Source: Liolophura sinensis | Lineage: Eukaryota > Mollusca > Polyplacophora > Chitonida > Chitonidae | DNA: 64,000 bases | Direction of reading: 5' to 3' | Assembly (NCBI RefSeq): GCF_032854445.1 | Contig: NC_088301.1 | Location: 7,996,281-8,060,280, forward strand | Shown here: positions 12,331 to 24,200 of the stretch, piece by piece | Numbering within the stretch: position 1 is the first letter of the stretch | How the letters are laid out: each line of letters begins with the position of its first letter | The notes under the pieces: generated by a model | Told to the model about the DNA's origin: nothing | Databases searched by the model: none | Seen by the model: only the letters and a program-made list of their open reading frames with translations | Made by a program: the position numbers and the translations under genes

Positions 12331-13463
12331 AAAAGTAAAAATAATTATTGAAAAAATAATCATGACTTCATTACCGAACGTGTGATAAAAATACTTTCAT
12401 TTCTGTGTTTATACTTTTTTATTTTTTCAAAGTGAGATTTTAAATGTTTTCAGATGTTTGAATATTATGGTAGACTTTATGAGTTACTCTTACGTCACAA
12501 GAACTCCTCGAGTAATAGATTACTTAAATTATGTTCAGAAAACTTTTGCCTGTAGGTGAATATAAAGGAAAAAGGGTGATATGACATCGTAGCTTCTGGC
12601 ACTGTATGGGCAATATGGTCCATAAAGCCTGCCTCAGAATTCAAACACTGGAGTGCATTTAAGTCCATTTAAAAAGGTAACTTTTAGAGTAGCGTCTTTT
12701 CCTTTAGGCAAAATCGTTTAAAGGGGTTTAAATTTATGGTGGATATTCGATATTCCTACTTCCATACAACACCCTCATTATGGCTTTTACCAGTCTTAAG
12801 TTGATGTTGAAAAAGTTGATGGATGGAAGATATGGGTTACTTACCTCTTTTTTTTATCAATTGTCATCCATTCCATGTGTTGTCTTTTTTTATAAGCACA
12901 ATATCATTTCGTGTTGTCCGCAAATACCAGATACATGATGGTACTGAAACACGATATGGTAGGTTATTCGAGTGAATGAAAGTAACCGTTCTAAAGCTGA
13001 TGTGTTTGCGCTATGTTAAAACTATGTTTAACTATGACTAAACACGCAAAATATGTTATAGGATGTGGGACGATTTGTCTAAATGAGTAATTATGTCCGC
13101 AAAAATCGCTCACACTTTAAAAAGCCATACTTTAAAAACACCTTAAAATATATTTAAAGTAGGCCGTGAGTTTGTGGTGAAGTGATATTGTATTTTCGCG
13201 ATAGAGGGCATGGTTCAGTGTGTAATGTCACGGACATTGGGTCCATGGAATTAGGCCTACAAATATAATTAAATGCTCAATGCACACCATTTGGATGGAA
13301 GACAAATGGTCTACAACGAAGTTTTACCTGTGCGTCGTCGACATTTTTTCCTTTCCAAGGCCCTACAAGAAGTGAAAGCTTCGAAATCTATAGAAATTAC
13401 CACTGCTAGGTCGGGTTCGAAGGCGCACCTGGTGTGTCATAGCCATTAAAGCTAATTACTAAA
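12331..13463. other. Intergenic, nothing recognised
   Basis: AT-rich sequence with no supported feature. Confidence 0.45.
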
Positions 13464-13875
13464 TCACGGGGTATATAAGATGAGGCTGTTAGTACCGTGA
13501 ACTGCCTTATGCATTTTTAATGCATTTCTTGTTTGTACGTGTAAAGGTAGTACAGTGAATACTCCAAGCAAAAAATCTTCAAACTTACTTGAGAAATAAC
13601 TGTATGTAAAATCAAGAGCTCTAGCTTGCAGACTTTTCATTTTGTTCATGGACGTCCCTTTACAAAAAGGATACATGCGGTATAGGATGAAAGAAGAAAT
13701 TTGACATAATGAAGGAGATGAAAATAGCAGGGATACGCTTGAATACACTGGGTTGGACCGCGTCATTTATAACAGGTTAATCGGATGTGCTGCTCAAAAT
13801 TTAGGTGGTTTTCAATGGTAATGCCTAGAAGTTTATCGCTAACTGTCGGAGGCTTGAATGTGCGTAAAATTGTTT
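13464..13875 (-). pseudogene. Non-LTR retrotransposon (LINE) RT C-terminal remnant
   Basis: The minus-strand frame 13464-13766 contains LQARALDFTYSYFSSKFEDF, resembling the LQkRAlRfvyndyss-yeeLL motif downstream of the RT domain in jockey/CR1-type LINEs. Further upstream on that strand, past a stop, is LLGITIENHLNFEQHI, matching the preceding (v)LGvtiDskLnfe-HI motif. Both in the usual order supports a decayed LINE. The clade cannot be fixed by eye. Confidence 0.6.
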
Positions 13876-14346
13876 AGTAAGTTCTTGCCTATTATCATCG
13901 GTTTTAAAACTTTTCTGGATTAACTGATACTTCACTCTTTGAAACCAAGCATTTGTTTGAAATGGCGGTGCTGTTGTTAATGGGATGGTGTACTTCTTGT
14001 TCTGGGTGGTTATAGCTGCTTTTTTGAAATGAGCATGGCGTCATTTATTATCCCTGACAATGTTCTTATCCTGAATATATGACAAGGTATTATCTGTATA
14101 ATTATATGCATTTGATTGACAGAACACAAAAAAATATCATTCCAAAAGCTACTGAATAGAACTGGACTATAAGACTGAACTCTGTGACACTTCTTTATTC
14201 AGCTTCTTCTACTCGTTTTGTTTTTAAATAAGAGATAACTTTTCATGAGTGCAGGAGATGGTAATGTATTAAAGCCTTACAGATACATACATGTAGATTA
14301 CTGAGTATGTAGGCAATAATACACGTAAACCGTTCAGTTCATATTA

Positions 14347-14507
<161 letters not shown>

Positions 14508-15040
14508 CCAAAACACAAAAAGCAAATGAATTGAAAACGATTTCAACGCCATTCATATCTTAATTGAATCATCTCAATATCACCCATGGACACACCTCAT
14601 TTGTCTCTTTTTTTATACAGAATATTATTATACATAACAATATCCTGTAGGCCGATTACGTATACGTATAATTATGAGTAGACGTCCTGTAGAGACTGAA
14701 ACTCATAACATAGCACCAGATACTTCCTTCACAGAAGAATTAAGTTAAATGTTACAGTTAATTAAAAAAATATATGATAAGAATTGTCAAGTGCGATCAT
14801 TTCCTTCTGGTCTCCGCCATACGAAATCCTCACTGCTGCAGAAACTGATACTTCTCACATGGAACTAAATACTTCCATCATAAAGCGAGGAATCCTAAAC
14901 TTTATAGTGTATTAAAACGGGCGATCGTTTTCTTCCGGTTTCTTCTACCCGGAAGTGAAACTGAGAGCCGTCGTAAAAGTGGACTATTAATTCCTAAAAA
15001 AAAACTCGAATGAATGAATAAATTCGTATTTTTTTTTTAA

Positions 15041-15045
15041 TTCAG
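15041..15045 (+). promoter_or_regulatory. Probable 3' splice site before the NOX5 start-codon exon
   Basis: A long T-rich tract ends in TTCAG 15 bases before the ATG at 15060. If used, the first coding exon begins at 15046 with a short 5' UTR and there is a non-coding first exon and promoter upstream that I cannot locate. Confidence 0.5.
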
Positions 15046-15059
15046 GCCTTGCTTCCAGA

Positions 15060-15200
15060 ATGGCAGACACCACCAGTCTGACGGACATTTCCGAAGCTTC
15101 GCATCACGCACTAGAATGGTTTCGCACGGAGTTCGCCAAGACGTTCGCTGGCGGTCAGGTCACAACGAAGATGCTAAGCCGAATCGCTGTGGAAGATGAT
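15060..15200 (+). CDS. NOX5: NOX5 copy 1 exon 1
   Basis: Residues 1-47, ending in phase 0. Start chosen at the first Met, which aligns with the start of copy 2 (both MAD..., both 47 codons). Residues 18-46 (ALEWFRTEFAKTF then GGQVTTKML) look like a degenerate EF-hand without loop acids, the partner of the canonical EF-hand in exon 2. Confidence 0.88.
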
Positions 15201-18200
15201 GTATGTTGTTATTTTAAAACAAAAATGAGAATAGATAAAAATAGATTAAGCACCAACAAAGACAAAAATGTTTCTGAAAATATTTTTTTATTTTTAGTTT
15301 TTTTTTTCGCACTGAAATAAAAGCAGAAATTATGCCCATTGTTAGGTGGACTTTATGGACATATTGCTGATAATTATGCCCATTGTTAGGTGGACTTTAT
15401 GGACCACATTGCTAATTATGCCCATTGTTAGGTGGACTTTATGGACCATATTGCTGATAATTATGCCCATTGTTAGGTGGACCTTATAGACCATATTGCT
15501 GATAATTATGCCCATTGTTAGGTGGACTTTATAGACCACATTGCTGATAATTATGCCCATTGTTAGGTGGACTTTATGGACCATATTGCTGATAATATAT
15601 ATCTTATTAATGACGTCACACAGCTTTTTCGATACTTTTATGACCAAGTCTGAATAAAATTCTTGTGAACTTTACTGACCGAAAGGCGAAACTGACATAA
15701 AGTACCAGTACCAGAGGACGTCGGCCTGACGTCATTGACAGCATGCATTATGAACATGGTTTATAAAGCCCAAATCACAATGGAAACATTTTTATTTCAA
15801 AATCTAAATAATAGAATGTATTTTCTTTCTACTGATTATTTTTCCATTTTTTTGGCGGTGGTTTCCTTCGAGGTCTTACGGAAGTAAATCGGGTACATAA
15901 CCCTGACTCCTGTCTATGTTAAAAATTGGTTTGGTGTGAAACCAAAATCAAATGAGAACATAAATGGTAAATGGTGCAGTATTTCTGTCGCAATTACAAA
16001 TATGTTAACAACTGATGCATGGCTTGATATGGCATCCACGTAATTATATTTCGTGGTAGCGCCGCACAACCACCCAGGAGCCTCTCACCAATACGGTCAC
16101 TGTGAGCTAAAGCCCAGCTCATGCTGGTTTCATCTCTCGCCGAACGTTGGAAGGTCTACCAGCAACCTACGGATGATTTCCACCCGGACTCTGTTTTTGG
16201 GGTTTTCCCTGGACTCTGCCCGGTTTTCCTCCCACCATAATGCTGGCCGCCGTCGTATAAGTGAAATATTCTTGAGCATGGCGTAAAACACCAGTGAAAT
16301 AAATCAAGTAATTTCGGTACATCGATATTTTATTGTCTTCACAGGCTTTCTTTGCGAATTTGTTCACACTGCTTGACTGCGACGAGAGTGGATGTCTTTG
16401 CTTGCAAGAGTTTGCTGGAGGTCTTCAAAAACTCGGACGGTAAGTTGTCCGATTTCACGACAGTTTGAGGGGTGCAGAGCATTCTATACCAAAACAAGTT
16501 ACGACATTTAAGTTTGTACGGACATGTACTTATACATACTCTTGTAGATAAAGATACAGTGGTGTATCCGTTATTTACTTATTTATTTATTTCATTGGTG
16601 TTTTAAGCCGTAATCAAAAATATTTCACTTAAACCACCATTATGGTGGGAGGAAACCGGGCAGAAGCCGGAAGAAACCCACGACCATACGCGGGAGGTGC
16701 CAGACCTTCCCACGTACGACCAGAGCATGACTTGAAGGCCGATGTGAAAAGCGAAAAACTAGGTCAAAAACATGACTGACTGACCGACTGACTGACCCAC
16801 CGACCAACAGATAGAGCGAATTACAGAGGCCCATGTCGTCATGACCGACTGACCCACCGACCAACAGATAGAGCGAATTACAGAGGCCCATGTCGTCATG
16901 ACCGACTGACCCACCGACCAACAGACAGAGCGAATTACAGAGGTCCGTGTCGTCATGACCGACTGACCCACCGACCAGCAGACAGAGCGACTTACAGAAG
17001 TCCGTGTCGTCATGACCGACTGACCCACCGATCAACAGACAGAGCGACTTACAGAAGTCCGTGTCGTCATGACCGACTGACCCACCGACCAACAGACAGA
17101 GCGACTTACAGAGGTCCATGTCGTGGCTAAAAGAAATATATTCCGTCTTTAATTATATTATTTAACCCGTGGTATGGTCTGTATCGCCACCTTGGATATA
17201 TGAACAGTTGCATTCAAAGCGCATCTGAGATAGTTTGTTCTCAACACCTGGTATTCTAGCATGGTACACGATTTGGATTCTGATTTCACTCAGTCGCCAA
17301 GAACATATCTTGCGTCTGTTCATTGAACACTGATGACTGCTTCTCTTTGTTTGATTCCGTCCTATTTTTGTACTTTATATACTTAGTTCTTTGGTGGTTT
17401 GTCGTAAACGTCGTTTTGGGAATTGTCCTTGCAAATATTGACCTGGAACGTCCTTACTGGTTGACGGCTGTCATACAAATATCTTTTCCGACGCATAGAT
17501 TTAACTGCCCTTTCCATATCGTGTTAAGAAAACGGCTTGAATTTTGTCGAATTTTTCTTTTAAATTCTTATTTGTATTCCATTCTATTTAGCTTCGTGTG
17601 TATATTGGTTGCAAATGTCGTCAGATACATTTCATTCTATATTTGAAGGGGTCGGGAGGTCCCCAATAAACAGATCACTGAGCTCACCCAGTTCTTCCTT
17701 GAAAATGCCGGGGCAGACGGGGACCTGGACGTGGAGCAGTTTACCGACATGTGCAGAGAGTTCAAGGTATAGGTGCCCGGATGTATTTGTTCAGGCTGCG
17801 TCGGTTCAGTAATGCTTGGTCCAGACGCTGGACCCGACTGATGTAGAAGGTCAAGTACACGTCACAGCCATTGCTTTCTTATTGGCTGTCGGCAAATTTC
17901 TCTTTAAATCATCTCATGTTCGTAAACAGGTATAATGAATAAATGAATCAAGGCTGATGAGAATAACTCACTGACTGCAGTTATCATTATTAATCGTTAT
18001 CAGATTCACCCATCTGTGAGATAACATTTGTCCTTAAAACGAAAATAAGTCTTTCGTGAACAATTTTGTTACACTAAATTAAATGGCGTCAAATTTCTGA
18101 CAATGGCATCTGGTGCTTCTTTTGGCAGCTCACACCCAGGCTATTCCAGCTCTTTGACCTAGACGGCAGCGGAAAAGTGGATGTTACAGAATTTATGATG

Positions 18201-21200
18201 GGACTACACAAACTTGCAAGGTATTTACATATTTAATTATTTGTTTCGTGTTGATCAACGTACTCAGAAATGTTTAACTTATACAATGCCGGTTAGGATT
18301 AACGGTAAAGGAATCTCAGTTACTCACAGTAAGGTACCGCCCTTTGTAGAGCATCTGACAACACTTCTGTGTTAAAGACGAAACCGGCCCAGTGCTAAGA
18401 ACATCAGAATATAATTATGGGTAAAGATATAAACTGACGTGCTTCTCCAGCTATATCAACGAAACTACAAGGCATTGTTCTGCTGCAGTTTAACTTAATA
18501 TGTCTTTGTTGCTTACTTTTTTTTTCACTTTTTCTTGTGCAGCCATGGTGAATCTACGCTTCACTGTAACTTGAGTCTTGCAAGCCAGGACATTTTTCTA
18601 TTTCTTGCTTTTATCATCAAATTTTAGGTGCAACACTGACTTGAAATGGTTCGCCTGGGCCGAGACATGGTTTGTGGAAAATGCGTCACCAGAGGGGACC
18701 ATCACAAAAGAACAATTTTTTCAATATTTGAATGTCAAGAAGGTGAGAGTTTTTTGCATTTTGTAATATATGTATTTATTACTAGGACGGTCCCTTATGA
18801 CAGAGAAGCACAGTCTACCTCAAAGGTGTGTAACTTAGTTTGACCTTCCAAACCGTCTTGACGTTTTAAAGGAGTGTTTTTATGAAACAAACATAAAGAT
18901 ATGTAGGACGCCAAACGCTGGCACGAACTATAGTTGTTCAAGGAAGCCTTGGCTATTGAGCTGAGTGCCCTAACTAGAATGATGGGATCAAAGCTGTGGT
19001 TGTTCAGGTACATTTCTTATTTATTTATTTGATTGGTGTTTTACGCCGTACTCAAGAGTATTTCACTTATACGACGGCGGCCAGCATTATGGTGAGTGGA
19101 AACCGGGCAGAGCCTGGGGAAAACCCACGACCATCCGCAGGTTGCTGCCAGACCTTCCCACGTACCTCAGGTAAATTATAATTGATTCTTACGTTCCTTG
19201 AAATGAATAGGACCCAATTATAATATTTTGCTTCTTTGTGTATCTTGGAAATTACATGCATTTATTGTTGAAATATTGATTACCAAATGAAAAATTTGTC
19301 AATTTCCGGAGCTACTCTACAACCTTCTTAATCCACAAAGAACCCAGAGTCCTCATTCCCATCAACTAATGTATCAAGTCCACTAGGCCCCATTCAGCAA
19401 TCTCTCAAACCCACTAGGTCCCACCCACTGATGTCTCGAGGCTCTCCATTAAGGTCTTGAACCCACTAAACCCCTCCATTCATATCTAGAGCCCACTAAA
19501 CCCCTCCATTCATATCTAGAGCCCACTAAACCCCTCCATTAATGTCTCGAGCGCACTGTCCCTCCAGTAATGTCTCGATCCCACTAGGGCCACCCACTAA
19601 TGTCTCCAGCCCATTAAATCCCTCCACTAATGTCTTGAATGGTGTGAGTACATGTCCAGCAACCTGCGAATGGTCGTGAAATCAGTTTCTTACCACCATA
19701 ATGCTGGCCGCAGTTGTATACGTGAAATATTTTTAAGTCCGGCGTAAAAACCGGCGGTGTGATAGTGTGATGATCGGTATATGGTCACACGTAACCAATG
19801 AAATACAGCCTCTTGTTTGCTAACCGCAGTCAGGGTTTTATTCTAACTGTTCATGTAAATGCTTAAATACTTGCAAATTATATGCCATCTACCACCATGG
19901 CTTAAGGAGAATCAGGTAAAAAAGTGCAGTAATGAGGTTTCCAGCCCTTGCGGTCATTTGTTGAAGACATCTTGATTTATTGATTGATTGAATGCTGTTT
20001 AACTGGTCCTCAATAATTTTTCACGGAGCGCTTTAAGTAAACCACGCACTTTTGCCAGATACCTGACAAGATTTCTAACTTCAAAACTCAACAGAAGCAG
20101 CGACAGCTGGAATCGAACACATGACCTCTTAGCTCATGACAGTTGCAGCGAACCTGAATAGTCCTGCACGAGACATTTTGCAGGTTTCAGTTTAATTCAT
20201 GTCGGTGTACAATGTTTCCTTTTTTCAGTCGCTCTTTGCTGAACGTTTGTTTGAAATCATCGACACGGATGGATCAGGAACGGTTGACGTCACAGAACTG
20301 ATGCGGGTCATACACGTGCTTACACAAGGTACTCCCAAAGAGAGGCTGATGATGCTGTTCTCTGTGTATGATATAGACGGTAAGTGGGTGTCTTCATTTG
20401 TGTTATTTGTTTATTAGCTGCCACAAATAGATCTCTATGTCGTTCTGTCTCGGTCTGTCTGTCACTCTGTCTGTGGGTCGGTCGGGTAAAGGGCTATTGT
20501 CTGCAACAAAACCTGCGCTTTAGTTCACGTGTGTTCAATGTTTTCACGTGATTAAAGTTTTATTTACTCATCCCATGTGTGTTTAACGCCGTACTCAAGC
20601 ATTTTCCACACGTGTGACAATACACAGGTTTGTGGTGGAAGGAAATCTGTGAGCTTGAAATATACCACGGTCGTTCTCAAGGAACCAAACAAACATCCTT
20701 AAATCCGCAGTCAAAGCATGTGGCAGGAATTGCACACGTGGCTTCACCGACCTGCGTCGGAGGATCCCGGAGAAGCAGCGCTTTAGTACTCTCAGTCAGC
20801 GCTTTAGCACTCTCGGTCAGCCCTTTACCCTCTCAGTCAGAACTTTAGTACTCTCAGTCAGCGCTTTAGCACTCTCAATCAGCGCTTTGACTCCCTCAGT
20901 CAGCGCATTAACACTCTCAGTCAGCCCTTTACCCTCTCAGTCAGAACTTTAGTACTCTCAGTCAGCGCTTTAACTCCCTCAGTTAGTGCTTTCAAGAGAA
21001 AGACAGCACCTGACTAATGTTTATGTCAAATGTTTACAAAATTATGATTGTAGTACAATTAAATTCAGGCTCAATTCTAAAACAAATGGAAATAAATCTA
21101 AGCACGACTGAGGCTGATGTAGACATTCACCTGTCGCTGAGTTTTATGCGTTTGAACTTTATTTTGTATCAGTGGCTTCTAAGATGAAAGCAGTGCTGAC

Positions 21201-24200
21201 CTACGTTATCGCGGACGTCAGAGAAAGCACCTCGGATTGAACACAACGTTTCAGCCTACTGTATTTTATAAAAGAAAACAGAAAAAACATCCCTTGGATG
21301 AGAGAAAGACGAAGGTGCAAAACTTAAATTCTTCAGTTGTAATAAATTCAGAGAAAAATTGTATCCTGATTTTTAGTTCATTTTAAGGGTTGTGCGGTGA
21401 GATGCTTTGTGAAATGGTCCTTAGGCTGCTTGTAACTGGATCGTTACAAACGATCTCTAAATGTTGTCTCATAAACAATAATTTTGTGTTTTTATATGCC
21501 ACTCCATGGGGTGAATGGGTAAATGCTTAAGCCGCGCAGGTTGACTGCAACGCGTTTGACTGGATAAAATTCTCAAGATGGCTGCCTCGGCTCACACCAG
21601 CCATTTGTAGAGTATTGTCATTTTGTTTTACATGTTTTTCAGTGAAATCTCAGTAAAATAATAAAGTGTGATACTTTTTAGAAATTTTGCGTATCCTGCT
21701 TTCGATTGAAATAAGTTTCATCCAGGTGCTGTCTTGTCCTTTGACACTCTCGGTGAGCGCTTTTATCCTCTCAGTCAACGCTTTTCCCCACTCAAGTCAA
21801 CGCTTCAATCCTCCCAGTCAGCGCTTTAACACTCTCATTTAGAGCTTTAACACTCTCACTCCTCGCTTTTACTGTCCCAGTCAGCGCTTTAACACTCTCA
21901 TTTAGAGCTTTAGCACTCTCACTTCTCGCTTTTACTCTCTCAGTCAGCGCTTTGATCCTCTGTCAGCGTTTTAATCCTCTCAGTCAGGGCTTTTATCCAG
22001 CCTAGTCAGCTTTACGACGGCGGCCAACATTATCCGAGAAAACCGGGCAGAGCGTAGGGAAACCTTCGACCATTAACAGGCCGATAAATATGTACTTAAA
22101 GTTGTATTCTTATATGTAGCCTCTTGATGTTTTTATGATAATAGTATTGACAGATTCGAGGTGTATTTATTTTTCTGTTGATTGTTGCATATTTCCATCC
22201 TCCGGATTGTTTTTACTTATATGATGGCTGCCTAGAGTATATAGAACATGCGTGTATTTGTGACATGTCTTTTTAACTCAGCTGTTAAACATATCAGTGA
22301 TTGAGAACATAGTCACATAAGTTACTTAGCAAAACGATTTTCATGTATATTTGACAAAAGACGATTTCATTTTTTGACTAAGTGTTTATTCTCTTGTAAC
22401 TCGAAATAACGCTATAAAGATAAAAACGTTATCATCAGGGACTGATTCCACAAGTTAAGCAAGTTTTGACTCAAATAAAAATTTAAAACCGCAGTATGAT
22501 GCGCAGTTTGTTGCGCAGTTTGTTGCGCAGTATGATGCGCAGTTTGTTGCGCAGTTTACAGCTTAATAATGTTATATTGTGAAACAGTTTTAACTCCTAG
22601 GCCGGGTTATTCAAAACTGTTTTAAGACTTAATAGCAGATTTAACTTTAAAACCATGTCTTCAATTTTGTACTTAACCAAAAAATAAGTGCCTAACAGTA
22701 TGTTAAATCTGAACTAAATCTGAACTAAATCTGAACTAAATCTACTAGTGCCAACTGCATTGGCTGCTGAATTTGGCTAAAATCTTATATATGAGGCGTG
22801 ACTTAATACAAAACAGTATTAGTTGACACACTTTCGAACAGCTGAGCCCTGGGTACCTTTAACGTTGTCATCATCATCATACTGAGCGCGTATTTTGGAA
22901 ATAATTCTATCGCCTTAAACGTTTCAAGGAAACGGAAACCTGAACAAAGAGGAGGTTGGGACGGTGTTACAGTGGTGTTTGGCGGACAGCTCGTTGGACG
23001 AAAAGGGAGAAATTCTGGAGAAACTCACAAGCACTTTGTTTGAGCAAATGGACAATGACAAAAGTGGAGATGTGTCGTTAGCCGAGTTTGAACTCTTCCT
23101 GAATCAGTATCCTCAGATTGCCGAGAATCTTACCATCAGGTTGGTGCTGTAGCATGGTCGTGGACCAGTGTTTTTACACCAGGTTGGTGTTGTAACATGG
23201 TCATGGACCAGTGTTTTTACACCAGGTTGGTGTTGTAACATGGTCATGGACCAGTGTTTTTACACCAGGTTGGTGTTGTAACATGGTCATGGACCAGTGT
23301 TTTTACACCAGGTTGGTGTTGTAACATGGTCATGGACCAGTGTTTTTACACCAGGTTGGTGTTGTAACATGGTCATGGACCAGTGTTTTTACACCAGGTT
23401 GGTGTTGTAACATGGTCATGGACCAGTGTTTTTACACCAGGTTGGTGTTGTAACATGGTCATGGACCAGTGTTTTTACACCAGGTTGGTGTTGTAGCATG
23501 GTCATGGACCAGTGTTTTTGCACCAGGTTGGTGCTGTCTCATGGTCTTGGGCCAGTTTTTGATATCAAGTTGGTGTTGTAACATAGTCATGAACCAGCTT
23601 TTGATATCAGATTGGTGTTGTAACATGGTCATGGACCAGTTTTTGATATCAGGTTGGTGTTGTAACATGGTCATGGACCAGTTTTTGATATCAGGTTGGT
23701 GTTGTAACATGGTCATGGACCAGTTTTTTATTGTAGCTTTTAATTTATCTGGTTTGTTTGGAAAGGGAAGAGCTGTCTGGTAGTGTTTATAAAGAAAACA
23801 CAGAAGTTGTGTGGCCTCAGTGAAGTTTATAATGACAAAATTCTATTTATTCCTATCATATAAATACATATAGGGATATATACATATAGAAAAAAATTCT
23901 GCTTATCCATACAATTTCATGTAAGCAGTTGCTGATTATCTTTGGTTTTAGCTTTTCAAAATGCTTACGACCGGATAAAAAGAAGAAACCAATGACGTTT
24001 GCAAAACTGCGGCGAAATTACAGAAGGACGATGTCGACGCTGAAAAATAACAAACCTTTTATTGGTTTCTGGTTTATCTACATTTCCGTGAACGTAGCCC
24101 TCTTTATGACAGCCGCAGCAAAGTACTGGACAGCTAACAACATCTTTGTTGTTTTGGCTAGAGGACCGGGTAAGTTTTCGTCAATGGACCTCTTGACTGA

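Noticed and set aside
16640-17119. 159-codon minus-strand open frame rich in Cys, Gly and Ser
   Set aside because: It is the 57-bp minisatellite read through in frame; the unit is 19 codons, so no stop can arise. It is intronic to NOX5 on the opposite strand and runs into a SINE.
23140-23735. CRISPR-like array of regular repeats
   Set aside because: Units are contiguous with no unique spacers, in a eukaryotic intron.
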